Under the pieces are notes generated by a model. It was given only the letters and a program-made list of their open reading frames with translations. It did no database searches and had not been told where the DNA came from. From Suilimivivens sp045586385 (lineage in GTDB: Bacteria > Bacillota > Clostridia > Lachnospirales > Lachnospiraceae), in contig JAZNAE010000011.1 in assembly GCA_045586385.1 (NCBI GenBank), positions 62,001-126,000 on the forward strand: DNA of 64,000 bases, written 5' to 3'. The position numbers and the translations under genes were made by a program. This document shows, in pieces, positions 1 to 7,679 of this stretch. The stretch's first letter is position 1; every line of letters starts with the position of its first letter.

Positions 1-843
1 GATAACCTTTGGGAACTGGTAAAGACGGAAGAAAATAAGTCCAGCGTGGCAGGAGCATCGCTGATTATTAAAAATGGTAACCCGGGTGTTTTAAAGGCAG
101 TGGTTGCCGGTGAAGCCAGAAGTTTAGTTTATTATCCGATTGATGCGCAGGATTGGGTGTTTGTTGTCGGTGTCAGCCAGAAATATGTGGATGAACAGGA
201 AAACGGACAGTGGAATGATGCAAGAAGCATGCTGCTACAGTTGGTTGCAATCGTTGTTATCTTTATTTTCACAGTAGGCGTGATAGATATGCTCGGCAAG
301 AAACGTGAAGAAGAAAGAAACAAGTTGTTGCATGAAAAGGCAGACACGGATTTGCTTACAGGACTCAACAACAAGCTGGCTACAGAAACAAAAATCAAAG
401 AGTACATCCAGGATAATCCGGATAAACTGGGTATGATGTTTATTATTGATTTGGATGACTTTAAGAAGATAAACGATACCAGGGGTCATGCTTTCGGTGA
501 TGAGGTTCTCCGTTCTTTCGGTAGCAAGATAGGTACAGTATTCAGGGTGTCGGATATTATCGGACGTGTCGGTGGAGATGAGTTTATTATCTTCTTGAAG
601 TATTTAAAAAATGATGCCAATACCATTGCAGAAGCTAAGAAGCTGGAGGACTTCTTCGAAAGTTTTATCGTGGGAGACTATGTAAAATATTCTGTTTGTG
701 CGAGTATCGGTGCAGCGGTATACCCCGAGCATGGTACGGACTTTGAGAGTCTTTATAAAGCGGCTGACAAGGCTCTTTACAAGGCAAAACAGAGAGGGAA
801 AAACCAACTGGCATTTTTTGATGACAGAGATAGAGAGTCATAA
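1..843 (+). CDS. Membrane-bound GGDEF diguanylate cyclase, 5' end outside window
   Basis: Makes cyclic di-GMP from two GTP at the membrane. The frame is open from base 1 with no stop, so the gene begins before the window; about 280 codons are visible. They encode the end of an extracytoplasmic sensor region (Cache-like by its YYPIDAQDWVF segment, an inference), one membrane helix at about bases 225-285, a short charged linker and a C-terminal GGDEF domain. The GGDEF signature is at bases 571-585. The RVSD five residues before it is a canonical RxxD inhibitory site, so product feedback is expected. No EAL or HD-GYP domain follows. The signal sensed cannot be told from this fragment. Confidence 0.9.
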   Translation, partial: DNLWELVKTEENKSSVAGASLIIKNGNPGVLKAVVAGEARSLVYYPIDAQDWVFVVGVSQKYVDEQENGQWNDARSMLLQLVAIVVIFIFTVGVIDMLGKKREEERNKLLHEKADTDLLTGLNNKLATETKIKEYIQDNPDKLGMMFIIDLDDFKKINDTRGHAFGDEVLRSFGSKIGTVFRVSDIIGRVGGDEFIIFLKYLKNDANTIAEAKKLEDFFESFIVGDYVKYSVCASIGAAVYPEHGTDFESLYKAADKALYKAKQRGKNQLAFFDDRDRES

Positions 844-1045
844 AAATGAGATTGTACAATTTGTATACTAAAAATCAAAATGATTCAGCAAAATGACGGA
901 TTGAGGCAAAATATAACAAGAATATAAGCATTTTCTACAATGTTAAATAAAATCTTTGTGGAATAGTTGCATAGCCTTTTTTTTGAAAGTTCGTTATACT
1001 GTTTTCAGACTTGATTTTTGTAAAATATTAAGGAGGCAAAACAAA
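844..1045 (+). promoter_or_regulatory. Intergenic leader with weak promoter candidates for the ABC ATPase gene
   Basis: About 200 bases without a gene and without a visible terminator for the upstream cyclase. Two candidates stand out: TTGAGG (901-906) with a 16-base spacer and TATAAG (923-928), and a good -10, TATACT (995-1000), with no convincing -35 at normal spacing. An AGGAGG ribosome site at 1031-1036 precedes the ATG at 1046. Confidence 0.3.
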
Positions 1046-2155
1046 ATGGCAGGTTTATCATTAAAGAATATTACTAAAGTATATCCTAACGGATTTGAAG
1101 CAGTTAAAGATTTCAATCTTGAAATTGCTGACAAGGAATTCATCATCTTCGTAGGACCTTCAGGATGTGGTAAGACAACTACACTTCGTATGATCGCTGG
1201 TCTTGAAGATATTTCTTCCGGTGAATTAAAAATTGGTGACAGAGTAGTTAACGACATTGAACCTAAGGACAGAGATATCGCGATGGTATTCCAGAACTAC
1301 GCTCTGTATCCTCATATGTCTGTATATGACAATATGGCTTTCGGTCTTAAGTTAAGAAAAGTTCCGAAAGATGAAATTGATAAAGCAGTTAAGGAAGCAG
1401 CAGGTATCCTTGGATTAACTCCCCTTCTTGACCGTAAGCCGAAGGCTCTCTCCGGTGGTCAGAGACAGCGTGTTGCTATGGGACGTGCTATCGTTCGTAA
1501 TCCTAAGGTATTCCTTATGGACGAACCTCTTTCCAACTTGGATGCTAAGCTCCGTGTACAGATGCGTATCGAAATCGCTAAGTTACATCAGAAATTAGGA
1601 ACAACTATCATCTACGTAACACATGACCAGACAGAAGCTATGACTCTCGGTGATAGAATCGTAGTTATGAAAGACGGTGTTATCCAGCAGGTAGATACTC
1701 CTCAGAACTTATACGAAAAACCTACAAACTTATTCGTAGCAGGTTTCATGGGATCACCTCAGATGAACTTCTTAGACGGTGTTGTAGAAATTAACGGTGA
1801 TGTTGCAAGCATCAAGATTGCAGGCAACAGCATTCCTCTTCCTCCCGCTAAGTCCAAAAAGTTAATCGACGGCGGATATGACGGAAAGACTGTAACATTC
1901 GGTGTTCGTCCTGAAGACGTATATGATTCCGAAATGTTTGTTGAAACTTCTAAGTGTGTATTCGAATCTGAAATCAAGGTTTACGAATTACTTGGTGCAG
2001 AAGTTTACTTATACTTTGATTTAGCTGAATTCCCTATCACAGCTAGAGTTGATTCCAGAACAACAGCAAGACCTGGTGATACAGTTAAGTTTGCATTCGA
2101 TGTTGAAAAGATTCACGTATTCGACAAAGAAACAGAACAGGTTATTACAAACTAG
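1046..2155 (+). CDS. ugpC: MsmX/UgpC-type multi-sugar ABC transporter ATPase
   Basis: ATPase of the MalK/MsmX/UgpC family that powers ABC importers of sugars; members often serve several importers whose permeases are encoded elsewhere. The ATG at 1046 is chosen because AGGAGG lies 9 bases upstream; an open frame extends 30 codons further up but has no ribosome site. The product is 369 aa, normal for the family. Visible motifs are Walker A (residues 37-44, GPSGCGKT), Q-loop Q83, signature LSGGQ (135-139), Walker B VFLMDEP (155-161) and H-loop H193, then a C-terminal TOBE-type regulatory domain. It stands alone without permease or binding-protein genes. Arginine is mostly CGT, unlike its neighbours, suggesting strong expression. 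Confidence 0.93.
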   Translation: MAGLSLKNITKVYPNGFEAVKDFNLEIADKEFIIFVGPSGCGKTTTLRMIAGLEDISSGELKIGDRVVNDIEPKDRDIAMVFQNYALYPHMSVYDNMAFGLKLRKVPKDEIDKAVKEAAGILGLTPLLDRKPKALSGGQRQRVAMGRAIVRNPKVFLMDEPLSNLDAKLRVQMRIEIAKLHQKLGTTIIYVTHDQTEAMTLGDRIVVMKDGVIQQVDTPQNLYEKPTNLFVAGFMGSPQMNFLDGVVEINGDVASIKIAGNSIPLPPAKSKKLIDGGYDGKTVTFGVRPEDVYDSEMFVETSKCVFESEIKVYELLGAEVYLYFDLAEFPITARVDSRTTARPGDTVKFAFDVEKIHVFDKETEQVITN

Positions 2156-2168
2156 AAATAACTTACCG

Positions 2169-2196
2169 GAGGGATGCTCTTTCGCATCCCTCTTTT
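2169..2196 (+). terminator. Rho-independent terminator after the ABC ATPase
   Basis: A 9-bp perfect stem (GAGGGATGC at 2169-2177 with GCATCCCTC at 2184-2192) and a 6-base loop are followed by a T-rich tract. Confidence 0.9.
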
Positions 2197-2244
2197 GTTC
2201 TTTTACAACAATAAGCGGGCGACAGAATAGGAAAGGGTAAAGAG

Positions 2245-3333
2245 ATGATATCTGCACAGGTAATAACGACCAGTATTGAAGAACTCAGAGCCATAACAAG
2301 AGTGGATTTGTGTGTGTTTGACGCAGACGGAAAAACAGTAGCAACAACCTTTGATACCGGGGATATTAAAACATCATTGATAAAGGACTTTGTCGCATCT
2401 CCGGCAGATAGTCAGGTAATAGGCGTTTACCATCTGCTCAAGGTATTGGATGAAGGTGAAATTGCGTATGTATTAGTGGCTAGAGGAAACAGTGATGATA
2501 CTTACGTAATCGGTAAGATAGCAGTTAGTCAGATTAGTCAGTTGATCGTAGCATATAAAGAGCGATTTGACAGAAACAGCTTTTTCCAAAGTCTGTTGCT
2601 TGATAATCTTTTGCTCGTAGATGTATATAACAGGGCAAAGAAGCTTCATATTGATGCAATGGTATCAAGAGTTGTTTTGGTTGTGGAGACCAAAAACGAA
2701 AAAGATAACACGGCAAGTGAACTCTTATCCGGTATGTTTTCTTCCCAATCCGGTGATTATATTACAGCTGTCGATGAGAGTAATGTAATATTGATTAAGG
2801 CCTTAGAGCCGGGAGAAGGCTATGAGGAAGTTCATCAAATAGCCAATACCATTGTGGATATGATGAACACGGAAGCAATGATTAATGTGCGTGTTGCTTA
2901 CGGAACGATTGTACATGAACTTAAGGATGTATCAAAGTCATATAAAGAAGCAACAATGGCACTTGATGTAGGAAAGATATTTTATGTTGAAAAAAAGGTA
3001 ATTGCCTATGGACGCCTTGGAATCGGCCGTTTGATTTATCAGTTACCGGTAAACTTGTGTAAAATTTTTATAGATGAAATTTTTGCGGAAGAGGGTTCTT
3101 CTGAAATCGATGAAGAAACGCTGACGACAGTAAATAAGTTTTTTGAGAATAATTTAAACGTGTCAGAGACTTCCAGACAACTCTTTGTGCATCGTAATAC
3201 TTTGGTATACAGGCTTGAAAAACTGGAGAAAAGTACCGGGCTTGATGTTCGGACATTTGATGATGCGCTTACATTTAAAATTGCCATGATGGTGGTAAAT
3301 TATATGAAGTACCTTGATTCCCTGAGCTATTAG
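2245..3333 (+). CDS. PucR/CdaR-family transcriptional regulator
   Basis: Cytoplasmic DNA-binding regulator of 362 aa. The C-terminal 50-60 residues carry the PucR-type helix-turn-helix (NLNVSETSRQLFVHRNTLVYRL region, about residues 298-320), a hallmark of CdaR/PucR regulators. The middle part fits the GGDEF-like dimerisation region of that family, but no cyclase motif is present. The N-terminal 130 residues are a probable ligand-binding domain. The ATG is preceded by GGAAAGGG. It follows the sugar ABC ATPase with only a terminator between them, which suggests a link to carbohydrate uptake. Its ligand and targets cannot be read from sequence. Confidence 0.85.
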   Translation: MISAQVITTSIEELRAITRVDLCVFDADGKTVATTFDTGDIKTSLIKDFVASPADSQVIGVYHLLKVLDEGEIAYVLVARGNSDDTYVIGKIAVSQISQLIVAYKERFDRNSFFQSLLLDNLLLVDVYNRAKKLHIDAMVSRVVLVVETKNEKDNTASELLSGMFSSQSGDYITAVDESNVILIKALEPGEGYEEVHQIANTIVDMMNTEAMINVRVAYGTIVHELKDVSKSYKEATMALDVGKIFYVEKKVIAYGRLGIGRLIYQLPVNLCKIFIDEIFAEEGSSEIDEETLTTVNKFFENNLNVSETSRQLFVHRNTLVYRLEKLEKSTGLDVRTFDDALTFKIAMMVVNYMKYLDSLSY

Positions 3334-3362
3334 ATAGAGTGAGGGGGGCTTCAGACAAAGGA

Positions 3363-4052
3363 ATGTACAATCCTGTCTTCGAATACAATAGTAAAAAACT
3401 ATTGGAGGAAGCAGGATTGTTTTTTGTTGGAAAAAAGACGGTGTACTTAGCCTTGCATGAGCGGGGAAAAAGAAAAAAGACCGTGGGTTTTGCCGGACTT
3501 GTGGGAAAAAACGATGAGTTATGCATCAACGTAACAATCAGGAACAAGGATATGAAACCGGAAGAATGGCCGGATATACAAAGCATAAAAATGATAATGG
3601 ATAATGGATGTGAAATAGTCGGAGAGATAAAAAAGATTCCGGAACAAAAGAAAGAAATAAAAGAAACTGGTTTGGTAATCAATCCGGATAGAAGCGAAAA
3701 TGTGAAATGGAATCAGATAGTGAATCAATTTAAAAAAGTACATCCTTTCGGAGATGAGAGAGAGTACGTAGCTTTGGAACTAAAGGATTTGACGCTGCTC
3801 TCCGGCGAGCATCAAAGGTTAATGAATAACAGTTTCTTACTTCACGGCTTTTATAACTATAGACATATCATTTTGGGCAGGACGTGCGGATTTGCAAGTT
3901 CCGGGGAAAATGCTGTCTATTTGGGGGTTCCGGGAGTGTATTATGAGAGGGAAAAACAGATTGCCGTGATGTTTGGATTTCAAGGATTTGAATGTGCCGG
4001 ACAGGTAGAAGTCGGAAAATTCGGTTACTACATGAGAGAAGTAAAAATTTGA
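3363..4052 (+). CDS. DUF6128-like protein of unknown function
   Basis: Soluble protein of about 229 aa. The C-terminal third (SFLLHGFYNYRH... GVPGVYYERE... GFYYM-like end) resembles a Lachnospiraceae family that I recall as DUF6128; this is from memory. No catalytic motif, signal peptide or membrane segment is visible. The start is uncertain: a GTG at 3339 is in frame but has no ribosome site, whereas ATG 3363 has AGGGGGG 14 bases upstream and AAAGGA directly before it. It follows the PucR gene by 29 bases and is probably co-transcribed with it. Confidence 0.65.
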   Translation: MYNPVFEYNSKKLLEEAGLFFVGKKTVYLALHERGKRKKTVGFAGLVGKNDELCINVTIRNKDMKPEEWPDIQSIKMIMDNGCEIVGEIKKIPEQKKEIKETGLVINPDRSENVKWNQIVNQFKKVHPFGDEREYVALELKDLTLLSGEHQRLMNNSFLLHGFYNYRHIILGRTCGFASSGENAVYLGVPGVYYEREKQIAVMFGFQGFECAGQVEVGKFGYYMREVKI

Positions 4053-4084
4053 TAATATTTTCATTTTTTTTAGTAGAAAATAAA

Positions 4085-4113
4085 GTGACAAGAAATAAAA
4101 ACATATGTATAAT
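4085..4113 (+). promoter_or_regulatory. Sigma-A type promoter for the LacI-GGDEF gene
   Basis: GTGACA (4085-4090), a 17-base spacer, then a perfect TATAAT (4108-4113), 41 bases upstream of the start codon at 4155. Confidence 0.75.
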
Positions 4114-4154
4114 AATAATAAGATGCACATTTAGCATAAAAGGGAAAATGAAAC

Positions 4155-6089
4155 ATGAAAATAGCAGTATTGGTTGCAGGACTACGTTTTGACAGTCAGC
4201 GTAGAATCATGAACGGAATATTGGAAAAAGCAGTCGAAGATGGAACAGATACATACATCTTTTCTTGTGATGCATGGACTTATTCATCCCAATCATTTAA
4301 TCAGGGGGAAATTGCAATTTTTGATTTGCCGGACTTTTCGGATTATGATGGCGTGATATTCCACGGAGATACTATTTATGCGCAGAATGTGACTAACCAG
4401 GTGTTAGATAAAATCAGAGAATCAAACGTACCCTGTATCAGTTTAAACGTCAGACATGAAGGTATGCTTTATGTTGGTATGGAAAACTCCTCCGGTATTT
4501 ATGAAATCGTAGAACATATGATTAAAGTGCATCATGCGAAGCGACTTGCATTTATTTCCGGCCCTGTGGAAAACCATGACGCAGAGGGCCGTTTGGCGGC
4601 ATATAAACGTGCCCTTACGGATAACGGAATGATGCCGGATGACAGATATGTATTCTATGGGGATTACCATCCGGACAGCGGTAGGGAAGCAGTAGAATAT
4701 TTTTATGATATGCAGGGAGATTTTCCTGATGCAATTGTTTCTGCAAATGACGAGATGGCACTTGGAGCTTTCTATGAGTTGGAAGAAAAAGGGTATGATG
4801 TTCCGGGACAGATTTTGCTTTCCGGGTATGATTATGCTTTTGTAGGCAGACATCATTATCCTAAAATTACCAGTGTAAAACGTCCGGAAAAAGAACTGGG
4901 AATAAGTGCATATACTATGCTGAAAGATAAAATTGCCGGCAAGCAGGTGGGTGAAGAACCTGAATTGAAATGTACGCCGGTTTTCAGTGACAGCTGTGGA
5001 TGTAAAGATGCAGAAGAAAGGGACGAAAAGAACTTCCGCCGTCAAACAGTAAAAAACAGGCTGCATGCCATTACATATTCTGAGATATTAAAATCGTCTT
5101 CCGCAGATTTTACCGGTGTGGCAAATTTTGAAGAGTTGCTGGAACAGATGAAAAAATATATTGCCATGATTGATCCGGAAGAACTCTACATTTGTATGCG
5201 CAAAGATATGAATGACTTCTTTGTGGGATTGAGTGATGAAATTGGTCAGGAGGAAGAAGATTCGGCCGCTTCATCAGGATATTCCAAGGATATTACCATT
5301 CCTCTATTTTATAAAAAAGGTGCCTTTGGCAGACATGCGAAGTTTTCAGTTGACAAGCTGTTACCCGATGACCTGATTAATAAAGGCGGTGGACAGTTCT
5401 ATACGATAGTGCCCCTCCATTATCAGCAGAGATGTTATGGTTATTGTGTGCTTGCAAACAGCAGGCTTCTTATGGACAGTGAATTGTTCCATCTATTTAT
5501 CATGAATGTAAACAATGCATTTGAAAGTCTCCGTAAGAAGAACATGTTAAATGCAATGGTGCAGAAGCTGAACAGAATGTGGGTATACGACACGCTTACA
5601 GGTGTATTTAACCGTGCAGGCTTTTTCAAATTTGCATATGATGTTATTGCAAATGCCAGAGAAGCCGGTGAGAATTTATTTGTGCTCTTCCTTGACATGG
5701 ACGGGCTTAAGAGCATTAACGATAAATACGGTCATGATGCCGGTGATAATATTATCCAGACCATGGGCAGGATTATGAATCAGATTCGTCGTCACGGAGA
5801 ACTTCTGATGCGTTATGGCGGAGATGAGTTTGTCGTGCTTGCAAAGAATTACACGGAAGCTGAAGCAGAGCAGTATATGGAACAGGTCAAGGCAGGGATG
5901 GAAAACTATAATGCCATGTCCAAGAATCCTTATACCTTAGATGCCAGTATGGGTTATACATTGATTGAGCCTACGGAAGACTTGGATTTGGAAGAATTAA
6001 TCGAAATGGCCGATAAAGAAATGTATAAGGTCAAAAACGAAAAGAAACGTTTAAAAGCACAGCAAAAACTTGATGTTACAAATAAATAA
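4155..6089 (+). CDS. Soluble diguanylate cyclase with a LacI-type substrate-binding sensor
   Basis: A 644-aa cytoplasmic fusion. Residues 1 to about 285 form a LacI/PurR-like periplasmic-binding fold (ISGPVENHDAEGR, VSANDEMALGAFYELEEKG, LSGYDY and KITSVKRP segments are typical). It lacks the N-terminal DNA-binding headpiece and any signal peptide or membrane helix. A middle region of about 180 residues is of unclear type, possibly GAF-like. The C-terminal GGDEF domain has its signature at residues 555-559. The inhibitory site is degenerate (RHGE instead of RxxD), so product inhibition may be absent. A cysteine cluster (SDSCGC) ends the sensor. I infer a cyclase that responds to an intracellular sugar or nucleoside. 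It has its own promoter upstream. Confidence 0.9.
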   Translation: MKIAVLVAGLRFDSQRRIMNGILEKAVEDGTDTYIFSCDAWTYSSQSFNQGEIAIFDLPDFSDYDGVIFHGDTIYAQNVTNQVLDKIRESNVPCISLNVRHEGMLYVGMENSSGIYEIVEHMIKVHHAKRLAFISGPVENHDAEGRLAAYKRALTDNGMMPDDRYVFYGDYHPDSGREAVEYFYDMQGDFPDAIVSANDEMALGAFYELEEKGYDVPGQILLSGYDYAFVGRHHYPKITSVKRPEKELGISAYTMLKDKIAGKQVGEEPELKCTPVFSDSCGCKDAEERDEKNFRRQTVKNRLHAITYSEILKSSSADFTGVANFEELLEQMKKYIAMIDPEELYICMRKDMNDFFVGLSDEIGQEEEDSAASSGYSKDITIPLFYKKGAFGRHAKFSVDKLLPDDLINKGGGQFYTIVPLHYQQRCYGYCVLANSRLLMDSELFHLFIMNVNNAFESLRKKNMLNAMVQKLNRMWVYDTLTGVFNRAGFFKFAYDVIANAREAGENLFVLFLDMDGLKSINDKYGHDAGDNIIQTMGRIMNQIRRHGELLMRYGGDEFVVLAKNYTEAEAEQYMEQVKAGMENYNAMSKNPYTLDASMGYTLIEPTEDLDLEELIEMADKEMYKVKNEKKRLKAQQKLDVTNK

Positions 6090-6102
6090 AATCGTGTTTT
6101 TA

Positions 6103-6288
6103 CCTTCGGGGAAACTGCCATGCGTTACCAATGCAGCCGGCTCTGGGCCGGCACCCTTGCGGCACATGGAAAATTCTGCTTAGTGCTGCTTTGTTCCCAA
6201 CCTGACACGGTTCGCGGACATCCATTGCGCAAGACCAACCCGTCAACGCCACTTACAAAGGGCAGCCATGGCAGTTTCCCTGAAAATA
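6103..6288 (-). ncRNA. ffs: Signal recognition particle RNA (SRP RNA / scRNA)
   Basis: Read on the minus strand, it contains the invariant SRP helix 8 core: GTCAGG, a short stem capped by a GGAA tetraloop, and AAGCAGC (core at about 6187-6213). CTTGCG/CGCAAG arms close a helix-5-like stem. The ends pair perfectly: bases 6109-6122 with 6267-6280, and further out 6088-6101 with 6289-6302. A strong promoter lies just upstream, putting the 5' end near 6314. At about 190 bases it is larger than the E. coli 4.5S RNA and shorter than the Bacillus 270-base form. It sits near tadA, as scr sits near tadA in Bacillus. The 3' arm ends in a U-rich tail against the convergent cyclase gene. Confidence 0.88.
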
Positions 6289-6320
6289 AAAAACACGATT
6301 TTTCATTTAGATACTAATGT

Positions 6321-6349
6321 AGTATATTGTTTTTTGGAAGATTTGTCAA
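6321..6349 (-). promoter_or_regulatory. Strong sigma-A promoter for the SRP RNA
   Basis: On the minus strand: perfect TTGACA (6344-6349), 17-base spacer, TATACT (6321-6326). This predicts a start near 6314, upstream of the complementary 5' arm. Confidence 0.88.
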
Positions 6350-6370
6350 CTACTGCTTTTGGAGGATAAA

Positions 6371-7093
6371 TTGTTAATCAAAGGACTGAATAAGACAACT
6401 TTATTAGATTATCCGGGGCGGGTAGCCGCTACGATTTTTACCGGAGGATGTAATTTCAGATGTCCCTTTTGCCATAACGGGGACTTGGTATTAAAGCCTT
6501 CCATTCAGGATACTTATTCTGAAGAGGAGGTTCTTTCTTTTCTGCAAAAAAGAAAGAATGTATTAAAGGGTATATGTATTACCGGAGGCGAGCCTACCTT
6601 GCAGGCGGATTTGCCGGTTTTCATGGAAAAAGTAAAAAAGATTGGCTATGATATAAAGTTGGATACCAACGGATATCAGCCGGGAGTTTTGGCGGCACTT
6701 ATGCGGGACGGGCTGGTTGATTATGTGGCAATGGATATCAAAAACTCCAAAGTAAAATATGCAGAAGCCGCCGGTGTGAATGATTTAGAAATAGAGAGAA
6801 TTGAAGAAACCGTGGCACTGCTTGCAGCTGCAGAGATTCCGTATGAATTCCGGACCACGGTGGTAAAGGAACTGCATACAGTAGAGGATATTTTGACTAT
6901 CGGGGAATGGATTGCAGGATGTCCGAATTATTTTTTGCAACCGTACAAGGAGAATGAAAAAGAGATCAGACTGATGCAGGGTGAGGTTTCTGCAGACTTT
7001 CATTCCTATGAAAAAGAGGAAATGGAAGAAATAATAAAGAGATTGGAAGAGATTCCGGGAATGAAAGGGAAAGTGCTACTACGAGGGATGTAA
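6371..7093 (+). CDS. nrdG: Anaerobic ribonucleoside-triphosphate reductase activating protein (radical SAM)
   Basis: Radical-SAM enzyme of 240 aa, of the type annotated as NrdG-like activase, that would install the glycyl radical on the class III ribonucleotide reductase. The CxxxCxxC cluster motif is at about residues C27, C31 and C34 (GGCNFRCPFCHNGD); the following TGGEPTLQ is the usual SAM-binding GGEP motif. The TTG at 6371 is preferred because GGAGG ends 5 bases upstream; the in-frame TTG at 6359 would bury the ribosome site. No reductase gene (nrdD) is in the window. The stop overlaps the next start by one base (TAATG), so it is coupled with tadA. The family also includes activases of unproven substrate. 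Confidence 0.85.
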   Translation: MLIKGLNKTTLLDYPGRVAATIFTGGCNFRCPFCHNGDLVLKPSIQDTYSEEEVLSFLQKRKNVLKGICITGGEPTLQADLPVFMEKVKKIGYDIKLDTNGYQPGVLAALMRDGLVDYVAMDIKNSKVKYAEAAGVNDLEIERIEETVALLAAAEIPYEFRTTVVKELHTVEDILTIGEWIAGCPNYFLQPYKENEKEIRLMQGEVSADFHSYEKEEMEEIIKRLEEIPGMKGKVLLRGM

Positions 7094-7611
7094 TGATGAC
7101 AGAACAGGAAAAATTTATGAAGGCGGCCATCAGGGAAGCTAAAAAAGCGTATGCACTTGGCGAAGTCCCCATTGGCTGTGTGATTGTATACGAAGGGAAA
7201 ATAATAGGGCGCGGTTATAACCGGAGAAATACAGATAAGAATACCCTTGCCCATGCAGAGATAACAGCCATTAAAAAAGCAAGTAAAAAAATGGGTGATT
7301 GGCGTCTGGAAGGCTGTACCCTATACGTGACACTGGAGCCTTGTCAGATGTGTTCCGGCGCCATTGTGCAGGCAAGAATTGATGAAGTGGTAATGGCGTG
7401 CATGAATCCCAAGGCGGGATGCGGCGGTTCCATATTAAATATATTAGAGATGCCGGAGTTTAATCATCAGGTAAAGGTTACAAGAGGCGTGCTGGAAGAA
7501 GAGTGCTCGGAGATGCTGAAAAACTTTTTTAAAGAGCTTCGTGTGCGGGTGAAACAGGAAAAACAGGAACGTAGAGAAAATCAAAAGATGGAAGATAAAA
7601 ATAAAGGCTGA
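7093..7611 (+). CDS. tadA: tRNA-specific adenosine deaminase TadA
   Basis: Converts adenosine 34 to inosine in the wobble position of tRNA-Arg(ACG). The 172-aa product has the zinc-binding and catalytic residues of the cytidine-deaminase fold: H54-A-E56 and PCQMC (C84, C87). It overlaps the activase stop by one base; a second ATG at 7096 is equally possible. The C-terminal 20 residues are unusually charged (KQEKQERRENQK region). The stop codon lies inside the stem of the terminator used by the convergent MATE gene. Confidence 0.95.
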   Translation: MMTEQEKFMKAAIREAKKAYALGEVPIGCVIVYEGKIIGRGYNRRNTDKNTLAHAEITAIKKASKKMGDWRLEGCTLYVTLEPCQMCSGAIVQARIDEVVMACMNPKAGCGGSILNILEMPEFNHQVKVTRGVLEEECSEMLKNFFKELRVRVKQEKQERRENQKMEDKNKG

Positions 7612-7630
7612 TGAAAAGAACATCAGCCTT
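7591..7630 (-). terminator. Terminator for the minus-strand MATE gene, shared with tadA
   Basis: A perfect 10-bp stem (7604-7613 with 7621-7630) with a 7-base loop. On the minus strand it is followed by a T-rich run (7591-7603). On the plus strand there is no T-run, so it mainly serves the minus strand. Confidence 0.85.
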
Positions 7631-7679
7631 AATGCATTCGTTACCATGGCTTTGGAGCAGGCTGTCAGAGTCTAAATCT

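Noticed and set aside
6120..6317. Plus-strand open frame of 65 codons
   Set aside because: It lies across the SRP RNA on the opposite strand, has no ribosome site and no similarity; the RNA explains the conserved sequence.
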